Source: an uncultured Cellvibrio sp.
GTDB taxonomy: Bacteria; Pseudomonadota; Gammaproteobacteria; Pseudomonadales; Cellvibrionaceae
DNA length: 16,081 bases
Direction of reading: 5' to 3'
Assembly (NCBI GenBank): GCA_946482345.1
Contig: CAMLRJ010000023.1
Span: 1 to 16,081, forward strand
Shown here: positions 1 through 7,405 of the stretch, piece by piece
How the letters are laid out: the number at the start of each line of letters is the position of its first letter
Position numbering within the stretch: the stretch's first letter is position 1
Translations under genes and position numbers: made by a program
Notes under the pieces: model-generated
Told to the model about the DNA's origin: nothing
What the model saw: the letters and a program-made list of their open reading frames with translations, nothing else
Databases searched by the model: none

Positions 1-74
1 TTTGCATTCGCGGTGCTCATTGTGTGTAACACAAAAGCGCAACAAAAAACGCACCGCTTATAACAACGTTAGGT
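1..74 (+). other. Partial integron attC recombination site (right-hand portion)
   Basis: The sequence ends in GTTAGGT at 68-74, which fits the GTTRRRY R' core box of attC sites, preceded by a TTATAAC box (58-64) suited to be L'. The arms gcggtgc (10-16) and gcaccgc (51-57) are perfectly complementary, and inside them ttgtgt (20-25) pairs with acacaa (29-34), so the strand folds into a long imperfect hairpin as attC sites do. The start codon of the next gene lies 22 bases past the core, typical spacing for a cassette gene. The left core boxes are not visible because the window starts inside the site. Bases 1-9 do not mirror the L' box well, which is the main weakness of the call. Confidence 0.62.
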
Positions 75-82
75 GGAAATAA

Positions 83-88
83 GAGGAG
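83..88 (+). promoter_or_regulatory. Ribosome binding site of the methyltransferase gene
   Basis: GAGGAG lies seven bases before the ATG at 96. It is a strong Shine-Dalgarno match and fixes that start. No promoter is evident between the attC core and the gene, as is usual for cassette genes. Confidence 0.75.
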
Positions 89-95
89 TACCGTA

Positions 96-596
96 ATGAA
101 TCCACAGTTTTGGATCAATACCGCACTTCGTACGATCATTTGGTTGGGTGCGACTGTAGGTTACGCGTATTTCAAGAAACCGGACGGCGCCAACCTTTTG
201 GCGGTACGCACGGATGCCATTGTTTGGCTAGGCGGAGGACTCCTGCTTGTCGGCCTGATTCTGCATTTTTGGAGTAGCGCGACTCTCGCGCGGGGCGAAC
301 GCCTTGGAGAGTCGGCAATCGCGCCTGTCATGGACGGGCCATTTCGATACGTCAGAAATCCGATTTATCTATCAGGCATCATGCTGCTGCTGGGTGTAGG
401 CTTACTCTATTCCCCATGGCGGGCTGTTGACTTATTCTTACCGTTGCTTCTACTTGCATACTTTCACGTGGCTGTAGTTTGGGTTGAGGAGCCAGAACTG
501 CGGCGGCGCTTCAGCTCTAAGTATTTCGAGTATTGCGAGCGAGTTCCGAGGTGGGTACCAGTTCCAACATCGCGTGCAGACGGACGAAGGCATTGA
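96..596 (+). CDS. Isoprenylcysteine carboxyl methyltransferase / PEMT-like membrane methyltransferase
   Basis: The 166-residue protein has the hallmarks of the ICMT/PEMT-type membrane methyltransferases, which move a methyl group from S-adenosylmethionine to a membrane-associated substrate. Hydrophobic segments lie at about residues 7-25, 41-61, 88-109 and 110-130. The family signature GPFRYVRNPIYLSG follows the second segment, and the C-terminal EEPELRRRF...YxxYCxRVPRW is the conserved cofactor-side region. The length is close to the usual bacterial size (about 150-200). The start is set by GAGGAG seven bases upstream. The gene is much richer in GC than the polyketide synthase genes and follows an attC-like site, so it is probably an acquired integron cassette. 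The substrate cannot be told; bacterial members are mostly uncharacterised. It runs convergent to the synthase operon and nothing ties it to that pathway. Confidence 0.85.
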   Translation: MNPQFWINTALRTIIWLGATVGYAYFKKPDGANLLAVRTDAIVWLGGGLLLVGLILHFWSSATLARGERLGESAIAPVMDGPFRYVRNPIYLSGIMLLLGVGLLYSPWRAVDLFLPLLLLAYFHVAVVWVEEPELRRRFSSKYFEYCERVPRWVPVPTSRADGRRH

Positions 597-717
597 GCTA
601 AATCAACTTGAAAGTGAAATCGATATTCTTGAACACGCTTTACCCATTCTAAATAGTTCATATGGCTATGAATATTTACAGTTTCTGTTATGCAACATAA
701 AAGAAGCATCCGCCTAG
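577..717 (+). pseudogene. Possible 3' remnant of an unidentified gene
   Basis: In a different frame from the methyltransferase, an open stretch runs across its stop to a TAG at 715-717. From about 580 the translation looks protein-like, with an acidic amphipathic start (ELNQLESEIDILEHAL) and an aromatic stretch (SSYGYEYLQFLL). The part of this frame inside the methyltransferase gene (484-576) is a shadow. There is no plausible start or ribosome site after the methyltransferase stop. One reading is the tail of a resident gene cut by arrival of the GC-rich cassette. The alternative is chance openness of AT-rich DNA. I recognise no family. Confidence 0.2.
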
Positions 718-815
718 CTAAAGAATCTCAAGTGGCGTAAACATAGTTGCCAAAAGAAATCGCCAAGCAATTCATGGCGTAGGAAATTTTTAATTTATGA
801 TCATAGATTTAAATG
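718..815. other. Convergent intergenic spacer
   Basis: AT-rich spacer between the rightward remnant and the leftward synthase operon. It holds a short direct repeat, TGGCGTA at 733-739 and 775-781, with CGCCA at 761-765 between the copies. I see no gene, no RNA gene and no second attC core (no RYYYAAC/GTTRRRY pair). Confidence 0.4.
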
Positions 816-841
816 ATAAGGGCGAGTTTCCTCGCCCTTAT
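816..841 (-). terminator. Rho-independent-type terminator of the polyketide synthase operon
   Basis: A perfect 11-base stem, ataagggcgag (816-826) against ctcgcccttat (831-841), closes a four-base loop (GAAA when read on the minus strand). It sits four bases past the PKS-B stop codon. The downstream minus-strand sequence is AT-rich but lacks a clean T run, so the strength is uncertain. The symmetrical stem could also stop plus-strand transcripts arriving from the methyltransferase gene. Confidence 0.75.
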
Positions 842-844
842 ATA

Positions 845-3800
845 TTAATCCATTTCCTCCATCAACTTTTCATCCAGTAAGGCCCTGAGCATTTCTATGC
901 TGGGTTCTGATTCTTGTTTTTGAGTTGATGCATCCGCCACTGCCAATACTGCTGGTGTTTTTATTTCAAGTGGACGCTCAACTTTCGAACCAACCAGCTC
1001 ACGTAAATGTTCTACCAGAAGGGAAAAATTTGTATAGTTGAACAACAAAGTACTGGATAACTTTATTCCTAATGCTTTGGACAATTTATTTCGCAACTCA
1101 ACTGACATCAGCGAATCTATTCCCATATTTTTAAATGATTCCTGCTCATCAATATGGCTATCCGCATTTAATCTAAGAAGTGATTTCAATTGCTGCTGCA
1201 ACAGAGATGCAACATCAATTTCAGGTTTGGCTGATGTAACTGGTGCAATATTGGTAATTTTACCGGCAGTTTCGGTAACCAAATATTCCGTTAGCGAATG
1301 AATATTTGCATAGTTATACAAAAGTGTTGATGACAGTTTAATACCCAGTGCTTTGGACAAAATATTTCGCAATTCCACCGACATCAAAGAATCAATGCCC
1401 ATTTCTTTAAAGGAAGTGTGATCATTTATGGCAGATAATGAATCCAGTCGCAGCACTTTACGAACGCTGCTATTCACCAATGTATGGATATCATCCTGTT
1501 GATTTGCGGATGTTTGCACAACAGAAGATTGTGTTGCTACAGATGATGGAGTGACTTGCCCTTCAAGATTTTTCAATACTGATGGCAGGCGGTCATATTG
1601 CCTGTTCCACACTGACCAATCTGCAGGTAACACTGCAACATTGCCAATATTTAATTCAGATAATTTTTCAAAAATTGCCAAAGCTATTTCATTTGGCAAA
1701 GCCTGCATACCATTCTCTCGCCAATAATCTTGTGCAGCTTCATTGAGACGGGTCAACATACCCACCTCTTCCCATGCACACCAATTGATCGCTTGCGCAT
1801 TCAGCCCCAAACTTTTTCGATAAGTAACAAGATTATCAATAAATTTGTTACCCGCAGCATAACTCGCTGCACCCGCAGCACCAATCAAGGATGTCATTGA
1901 TGAAAAACAGGCGAAGAAATCCAGATTCAGATGTTGAGTAGCCTGATGCAAATTCCAGGTGCCGGATACCTTGGCAGCTAATACAGATTTCACATCATCC
2001 CGGGTTTCATCGGCCATTAATGCATTTTTCATTATGCCTGCCGTGTGCAGAATGCCTTTTAACTGAATGTTTTTATCGGTAATTTTTTGTATGAGATCTT
2101 TAACATCCTGTAATTTGGCAACATCGCCAGAGAAATACTCAATGTGCTTTCCATTTTTTGCCAGCGATTGAATTTTATTTTCGATTTCAGCATGTAATGG
2201 ATTTCGCCCCATCAGGAAAATATGGTTAACCGAAGCACTGGCTAACCATTGCGCGCAAGCCCAACCAATACCGCCCATACCACCTGTAATCAAAATGGCA
2301 GAAGCATTTTTTATCTCTTTGTTTGTGGATACTGATTTTTCATCTTCCAATGAAACTACCAATTTTCCCTTATGCAAACCCTGTTGCATCATACGGAATG
2401 CATTTTTGACTTGCCTTGCCTGGAATAATTGAAATGGAATACCGGTAAATTGTCGGGATTTCCACAAAGGCGCCATTTCATTGAACATATCAGTAATTTG
2501 TTCAGGATGATCGCGGCTGATTTCAAACAAAGTGAATGGATAATAACTAAAAGGTTTGCCAAAACTGTTGACTTGTTCTTCCGTTAATATTTCGCGTTCA
2601 CCGATTTCAACAAAACGTCCATCAGGTTTTAACACATCCACATTTTTTGAAATGTATTCACCGATGAACGAATTAAGAATCAGATCAACCCCTTGCTCAT
2701 TGGTGTCTTTCAAAATTTGATCTGCAAATTCCAAAGTACGGGAATTGTAAATATGTTTTACTCCCAGACTTTTTAGCAAAGGCCATTTTGCATAGCTGGC
2801 GGTTGCATAGACTTCTGCACCAATAATATTGGCCAGATTAATTGCAGCAATACCAACACCACCTGCTGCTGCATGGATCAATACTTTGTCACCCTTTTTC
2901 ATTTTACCGAGTGTAACTAACGCATAGTAGGCCGTTAAAAAAGCGGTTGGTATGGTGGCAGTTTCATGAATGCTGAAATTATCCGGCTTGTGTGCAATAC
3001 ATTGATAATGTACTTTCACTCGTTTAGCCAGGCAGCCCGCTGCAAAACCCATTACCCAATCACCAATTTGGTAACCTTTAACCGATTTACCCATGCGGGA
3101 AATTCGGCCTACTGCATCCAGTCCGAAACGACATTCGTCATTTGCTTTACCATTAACAATTGAGGTATCAATTAAATCCAGTGCAGTGACTACATCGTAA
3201 AAATTCAATGCAGCCGCTGACATTTCAATTTCAACTTCATCATCGCTTAATGTTTCCGCAGTAACTGTTTTATAGTAGAGATTGTCTATAGCACCCTGTT
3301 CATCAATTGCCAGTTTGAAATCCTGATTGAAATCAATTTTTAAATCCGTTTCTGATTCAGGAGTTTCGGTATTTTGTTTTTGCAAACGATTGACCCATAT
3401 TTTTCCATCACGAATGGCAAATTGATCTTCTTGTGGATAAGCATCAGCCAATACACTTGTTAATGCCTCACCTTTTTCAATCGGGAATACAGGGTCAAGA
3501 TCAATATTAGCAAAACGAATATCCGGTCTTTCCAATAAAATACTGCGACCAGCTCCCCATAGTGCAGAGCCTGTTAAATCCAGATAGGGTTCTGATTGAT
3601 CAACAGGAATACTGCCTTTTGTCAGGGCAAATAAATTGACAGGGCTTCCCATAAAGGAATTTTCCATAACCGGAATCGCATTCAGAATTTCCGTTAATTC
3701 AACATACCGGGACTCAACAGATTGACTGATTAATTGATTATTGGATTCATCCAGTCGATCATAATCAGCAGCCAGATAAATAACGCCTGTTTTTTTCGAT

Positions 3801-6800
3801 GCTGACTGAATAAGATTATGAATGGAATTAATTTCTGCTTTATCAAGCAATTGTGATGTGCCACCAGCATCTTTGATCACTTTTTGCAGCACTTCTGCAA
3901 GATTGTGATTCAGAGCAGAATCATGTGCTGCAATTAACCAATGGGTTTGCTGTAAATTTTTTATTTTATCCAATGTTATTTCATGCCATTGATTCACATA
4001 AAGCCAATCAGCCATTTTTTGCATGTCAATATGGGTTTTTATGGGTTCAACTTTTTGTGTAACCGCGATTTCAGGATTCAATAAATGCCGCTGAACCGCT
4101 TTCATAGTATAACCTTTGACATAAGCCAGGCATTGGCCTTGCAGATTATAAATTTCCATATCAGCCTTAACTGAAAAATCTGTTTTTTCAGTTAATGTTG
4201 CTTTCACCAACACTGTTCTTTCTGCAGCTTGCAACACCTTGACCTGATCTTTACCGATGGTAATAAAAATAGAATCCGGATTATTTTTATCCAACAATGT
4301 CAATATACTGTGGCAACAAGAATCCAGATGCGCAGGATGAAAAAGATATTGGTCGAATTCCATCACAATAGAATCAGGTAATTCCACCAACGCAAGACAA
4401 GTTTTTTGATCAGGATGCAAAATGTGTGTCACACCCTGATGTGCGGGTCCGAACAAATAACCATATTCATTGAGGCCTTTGTAAAAGTCTTGCGTGACGG
4501 GACTCGCTTTCAATGAAGACAGCGATGACATATTGGAAAATACCGGAACAGCTTCATGACTTTTATTAATGTCTTTATTGATTTTTGCAGAACAGTGTAA
4601 TGTCCATTCGCAATTCACGTCTGCCAGCAATTGGCTTTCGGTTGCGCTCAACAATTCCACATCACTGAAATCAGGGCCGGATAAAACCACCTGTGTATAG
4701 ACAACATCATCTTCCGGCAAATACAAACCGGCATGGTAAATAACTTCTTCAAGCTGGGCATTCGCTTCCAGGCCTGCAGATTTTATTGCAGCATAAATTG
4801 TTTCCAGATAAGCCGTTGCTGGCACGACTACTTTTTTAAGGAAGCCATGATCAAGCAGGAATTTAACCTGGCCCGGCTTGATGGATTGCTGATAAATAAT
4901 AGACGATGATTGCGGCACAAAAATCCGGTTACCCAACAATGGATGACCAACAGATGTGACTGTTAATGATTTTTGCTTATTTGCCACCGGTGCATCCAGT
5001 TTGTATTGATCCCGTTCAAAATCCATAATCGGTACAGGAATAAAATGAAAATCCTGTCCTTGATAAAACAAATTCCAATTAATGTCATAGGCTTCATTGA
5101 TGAAAAAGCCAATCAATTGGTTGATAAAACTATCCATGGCCAACGACAACGCAGGCAAATGAATTTCCTTATGCAATGGTGATGCTAAAGAAGGGGTTGC
5201 AGCATTGATCATTAAAATAGACGATTTGCTGCCAAAACTGTTTTCCACAACTGTGGTTGTAACAGGTGTTGTTAGAATTTTGTACCAATCATCAAAATTT
5301 CTTTCCTTAAATTCATATTGCCCGTTGATCTGACAGGCTGTTTTTGCTGAATTTTTTGTTTTGGTTTGTATTGCAAAATGTTTTCCTTTAACAAACATGG
5401 CACAAAGCGCGACGGCATTTTCCAGTGTTATTTCTTCTGCATAACAGGCAGCGGCCAGTGCAGCGATGGAATCGACACTCAAATAACCTATTCGGCCAAT
5501 AACATCACCTACCCACTTGATCCATGCGTAGTATTGGCAAAAGAGTTCAGGGTAATGCTGGAATTCGGCGAGATAGGCTACTTCCTCCTGATTTGATTCA
5601 GGCATCAGTAATCCATGGGCACGAAACAGCAACTCGCAATCGTCATGTATTTTTTTGTAGTAGGGATTGTGTTGTTTCATGTAAGAAAACACGGATTGCA
5701 TATTGTCCGCAGACTGACGTAACTCCATCGCTATGGGTAATTTATCCTGATTTTTTTTAACCGTATTTACAGTATTTTGTTGATACCAGGAACGCAGTTT
5801 TTGTTCCAGATCTTGCAAACTATTGCAATCTATAACCAGACGATTGGCAAAATGATGCCTGCCACGATTCATGGAATAGCAAAAATTATTCAATGAAATA
5901 TCGCGATTGTATTTCAAAAAATCCAATGATTTTTTGACAGCAGTTTTAAGGCGACTGGACGTTTTTCCGGATAAAACCAGAATCTGCGCAGTTGCTGTTG
6001 TTGTAGTGGCATCAACAGATGCAACAGGCGCTTCAGTAAAAAGTGCATGGGAATTGGTACCGCTAAAACCAAATGAACTCACACCTGCAATGCGTTTACC
6101 GGAAATGGGCTGCCAGTCTTCGACGTCCTTGACAACACGCAAGGGTAACTTTTGCCAGGGAATAAAACTGGACGGCTGATTAAAATGCAAATTAGGTGCA
6201 AGCTGTTTATGTTGCAAACACAAAATCGTTTTTATAATACCGGCCACACCTGCAGCAGCTTCTGTGTGGCCAATATTACTTTTACAGGAACCTATGGCAA
6301 TTGAATCATTGCGTGAAGAAAATACGCGGCCCAATGCCTGTAATTCAATTGGATCACCCAAAGGTGTTCCTGTGCCATGTGTTTCTATGTAAGAAATTTC
6401 CTCGGGATTCACACCGGAAACTTTTAATGCTTTTTCAACCAAACGTTGTTGCGAATCACCATTGGGTGCTGTTAAACCAATACCTTCACCATCGTGATTA
6501 ATCGCAGAACCCAACATCACCGCAAGAATATTATCTTTATCGGCGATTGCCTGGCTTAAACGTTTTAATACAATCACACCCGCACCTTCCGAGCGCACAT
6601 AACCATTGGCTTTTTCATCAAAGGTATGGCAACGGTTATCTGGAGAAAGTGCACTGGTTTTACAAAAATACACTGTATTCTCCGGTGTCAAAATTAAATT
6701 AACACCGCCTAGCAATGCGATTTCACATTCATCATTTAAAATACTTTGTCGTGCCAAATGTAATGCCACAATTGACGATGAACAGGCAGTGTCCAGTGTT

Positions 6801-7405
6801 AAGGTGGGGCCACCCAAATCCAGTAATTGTGAAATCCTGCCGCTGGCAATACTGGGCGCACAACCTGTAAAAGAATAAACATCGATATCGCAAGTGTCTG
6901 CAGAATGCATATGAAATCGCGCATAATCATTGGTCGCCATACCAATAAATAATCCGGTATTGTGGCGGGATTCTGATTTGCGCGGCGCAATGCCCGCACG
7001 CTCCATTGCTTCCCAACTTAATTCAAGCAACAGACGTTGTTGTGGGTCCATACTCATGGATTCTCTTTTGGATAATCCAAAAAGTTCCGGATCAAACTGA
7101 TAAGGGCCTTCAACAAATCCACCCTGTTTCACATAAAGTTTTCCAGGCTCTGCAGGATCTTCATCAAAATAATCCTGAAGATTCCATCTGTCTTGCGGAA
7201 TATCCGTAATCGCATCTTTTTTATCAACAAGCAATTGCCAAAACTCTTCCGGTGAATTGACACCTCCCGGTAATCGACACGACATGCCGATGACAGCCAA
7301 AGGTTCAGTTTTACGCTTCTGCATATCCTCCAGCTTTTGTTTCATTGCTTTCACAGCAATCAATGCTTTCTGGGTTTGGCTTGCGTTAATGTCTTGAGTG
7401 TTCAT
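845..7405 (-). CDS. Modular polyketide synthase PKS-B: KS-(decayed AT)-DH-KRs-ER-KR-ACP-ACP
   Basis: This 2186-residue subunit carries one fully reducing extension module. In order: N-terminal coiled-coil docking segment (about 8-33); ketosynthase (34-460) with Cys208 in DTACSSS, His343 in ETHGTGT and His380 in SNIGH; linker and decayed acyltransferase (about 470-800); dehydratase (820-1105) with His853 and Asp1028; a KR structural half (1130-1345); enoyl reductase (1360-1695) with nucleotide motif HAAAGGVG at 1511; ketoreductase (1700-1925) with TGGMGGIG and Tyr1849; two ACPs (about 1972-2045 and 2064-2138) with GIDSL serines 2006 and 2098; and a C-terminal docking-like tail (2165-2186). The KR lacks the LDD motif of B-type KRs and has Ile eight residues before Tyr1849, where A-type KRs have Trp, so its stereochemistry is unclear. 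The KS reads like those of cis-AT reducing synthases. There is no thioesterase. The start overlaps the PKS-A stop as ATGA. Confidence 0.95.
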   Translation of the reverse strand: MNTQDINASQTQKALIAVKAMKQKLEDMQKRKTEPLAVIGMSCRLPGGVNSPEEFWQLLVDKKDAITDIPQDRWNLQDYFDEDPAEPGKLYVKQGGFVEGPYQFDPELFGLSKRESMSMDPQQRLLLELSWEAMERAGIAPRKSESRHNTGLFIGMATNDYARFHMHSADTCDIDVYSFTGCAPSIASGRISQLLDLGGPTLTLDTACSSSIVALHLARQSILNDECEIALLGGVNLILTPENTVYFCKTSALSPDNRCHTFDEKANGYVRSEGAGVIVLKRLSQAIADKDNILAVMLGSAINHDGEGIGLTAPNGDSQQRLVEKALKVSGVNPEEISYIETHGTGTPLGDPIELQALGRVFSSRNDSIAIGSCKSNIGHTEAAAGVAGIIKTILCLQHKQLAPNLHFNQPSSFIPWQKLPLRVVKDVEDWQPISGKRIAGVSSFGFSGTNSHALFTEAPVASVDATTTTATAQILVLSGKTSSRLKTAVKKSLDFLKYNRDISLNNFCYSMNRGRHHFANRLVIDCNSLQDLEQKLRSWYQQNTVNTVKKNQDKLPIAMELRQSADNMQSVFSYMKQHNPYYKKIHDDCELLFRAHGLLMPESNQEEVAYLAEFQHYPELFCQYYAWIKWVGDVIGRIGYLSVDSIAALAAACYAEEITLENAVALCAMFVKGKHFAIQTKTKNSAKTACQINGQYEFKERNFDDWYKILTTPVTTTVVENSFGSKSSILMINAATPSLASPLHKEIHLPALSLAMDSFINQLIGFFINEAYDINWNLFYQGQDFHFIPVPIMDFERDQYKLDAPVANKQKSLTVTSVGHPLLGNRIFVPQSSSIIYQQSIKPGQVKFLLDHGFLKKVVVPATAYLETIYAAIKSAGLEANAQLEEVIYHAGLYLPEDDVVYTQVVLSGPDFSDVELLSATESQLLADVNCEWTLHCSAKINKDINKSHEAVPVFSNMSSLSSLKASPVTQDFYKGLNEYGYLFGPAHQGVTHILHPDQKTCLALVELPDSIVMEFDQYLFHPAHLDSCCHSILTLLDKNNPDSIFITIGKDQVKVLQAAERTVLVKATLTEKTDFSVKADMEIYNLQGQCLAYVKGYTMKAVQRHLLNPEIAVTQKVEPIKTHIDMQKMADWLYVNQWHEITLDKIKNLQQTHWLIAAHDSALNHNLAEVLQKVIKDAGGTSQLLDKAEINSIHNLIQSASKKTGVIYLAADYDRLDESNNQLISQSVESRYVELTEILNAIPVMENSFMGSPVNLFALTKGSIPVDQSEPYLDLTGSALWGAGRSILLERPDIRFANIDLDPVFPIEKGEALTSVLADAYPQEDQFAIRDGKIWVNRLQKQNTETPESETDLKIDFNQDFKLAIDEQGAIDNLYYKTVTAETLSDDEVEIEMSAAALNFYDVVTALDLIDTSIVNGKANDECRFGLDAVGRISRMGKSVKGYQIGDWVMGFAAGCLAKRVKVHYQCIAHKPDNFSIHETATIPTAFLTAYYALVTLGKMKKGDKVLIHAAAGGVGIAAINLANIIGAEVYATASYAKWPLLKSLGVKHIYNSRTLEFADQILKDTNEQGVDLILNSFIGEYISKNVDVLKPDGRFVEIGEREILTEEQVNSFGKPFSYYPFTLFEISRDHPEQITDMFNEMAPLWKSRQFTGIPFQLFQARQVKNAFRMMQQGLHKGKLVVSLEDEKSVSTNKEIKNASAILITGGMGGIGWACAQWLASASVNHIFLMGRNPLHAEIENKIQSLAKNGKHIEYFSGDVAKLQDVKDLIQKITDKNIQLKGILHTAGIMKNALMADETRDDVKSVLAAKVSGTWNLHQATQHLNLDFFACFSSMTSLIGAAGAASYAAGNKFIDNLVTYRKSLGLNAQAINWCAWEEVGMLTRLNEAAQDYWRENGMQALPNEIALAIFEKLSELNIGNVAVLPADWSVWNRQYDRLPSVLKNLEGQVTPSSVATQSSVVQTSANQQDDIHTLVNSSVRKVLRLDSLSAINDHTSFKEMGIDSLMSVELRNILSKALGIKLSSTLLYNYANIHSLTEYLVTETAGKITNIAPVTSAKPEIDVASLLQQQLKSLLRLNADSHIDEQESFKNMGIDSLMSVELRNKLSKALGIKLSSTLLFNYTNFSLLVEHLRELVGSKVERPLEIKTPAVLAVADASTQKQESEPSIEMLRALLDEKLMEEMD
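992..1492 (-). repeat. Tandem duplicated ACP domains of PKS-B
   Basis: Two copies, about 1271-1492 (first ACP) and 992-1216 (second ACP), encode almost the same core, GIDSLMSVELRNxLSKALGIK, and both keep the phosphopantetheine serine (2006 and 2098). The DNA of the cores is also clearly similar but shows many silent differences, so the duplication is not very recent. Tandem ACPs usually raise flux through a module or support iterative use. Confidence 0.9.
5171..5713 (-). pseudogene. Decayed, internally shortened acyltransferase domain within PKS-B
   Basis: Residues about 565-745 of PKS-B line up with a malonyl-type acyltransferase by hand. NPYYKKIHDDCELLF matches the start, YPELFCQYYAWIKWVG the helix before the active site, TLENAVAL the SLEDAL helix, and FDDWYKILTTPV the late W-x-x-x-L-x-x-PV element. 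The GHSxGE nucleophile motif reads VDSIAA (644-649): Ser646 remains but the flanking His, Gly and Glu are lost. The GQG oxyanion motif is absent, the extender-binding Arg position reads Lys in FVKGK, and roughly 100 residues of the small subdomain with the catalytic His are missing. The post-AT linker (VPIMDFERDQYKL) survives. The reading frame is intact, so this is a dead domain inside a live gene. Confidence 0.78.
7402..7405 (-). promoter_or_regulatory. ATGA overlap coupling PKS-A stop and PKS-B start
   Basis: The PKS-A TGA (7402-7404) and PKS-B ATG (7403-7405) share bases on the minus strand, the usual sign of translational coupling. An AAGGA ribosome site lies at 7416-7420 inside the end of PKS-A, ten bases before the ATG. 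This supports near-equal synthesis of two subunits expected to dock. Confidence 0.85.

Noticed and set aside
464..709. Minus-strand open frame of 81 codons across the methyltransferase end
   Set aside because: Antisense to the conserved VPRWVP region of the methyltransferase, with no recognisable motif or ribosome site.
733..781. TGGCGTA direct repeat with a CGCCA between the copies, as a regulatory site or hairpin
   Set aside because: Only five to seven bases with long loops; too weak to separate from chance.
597..815. A second attC site closing a methyltransferase cassette
   Set aside because: GCCTAGC near 711 is one base off an RYYYAAC core, but no GTTRRRY partner or complementary arms follow.
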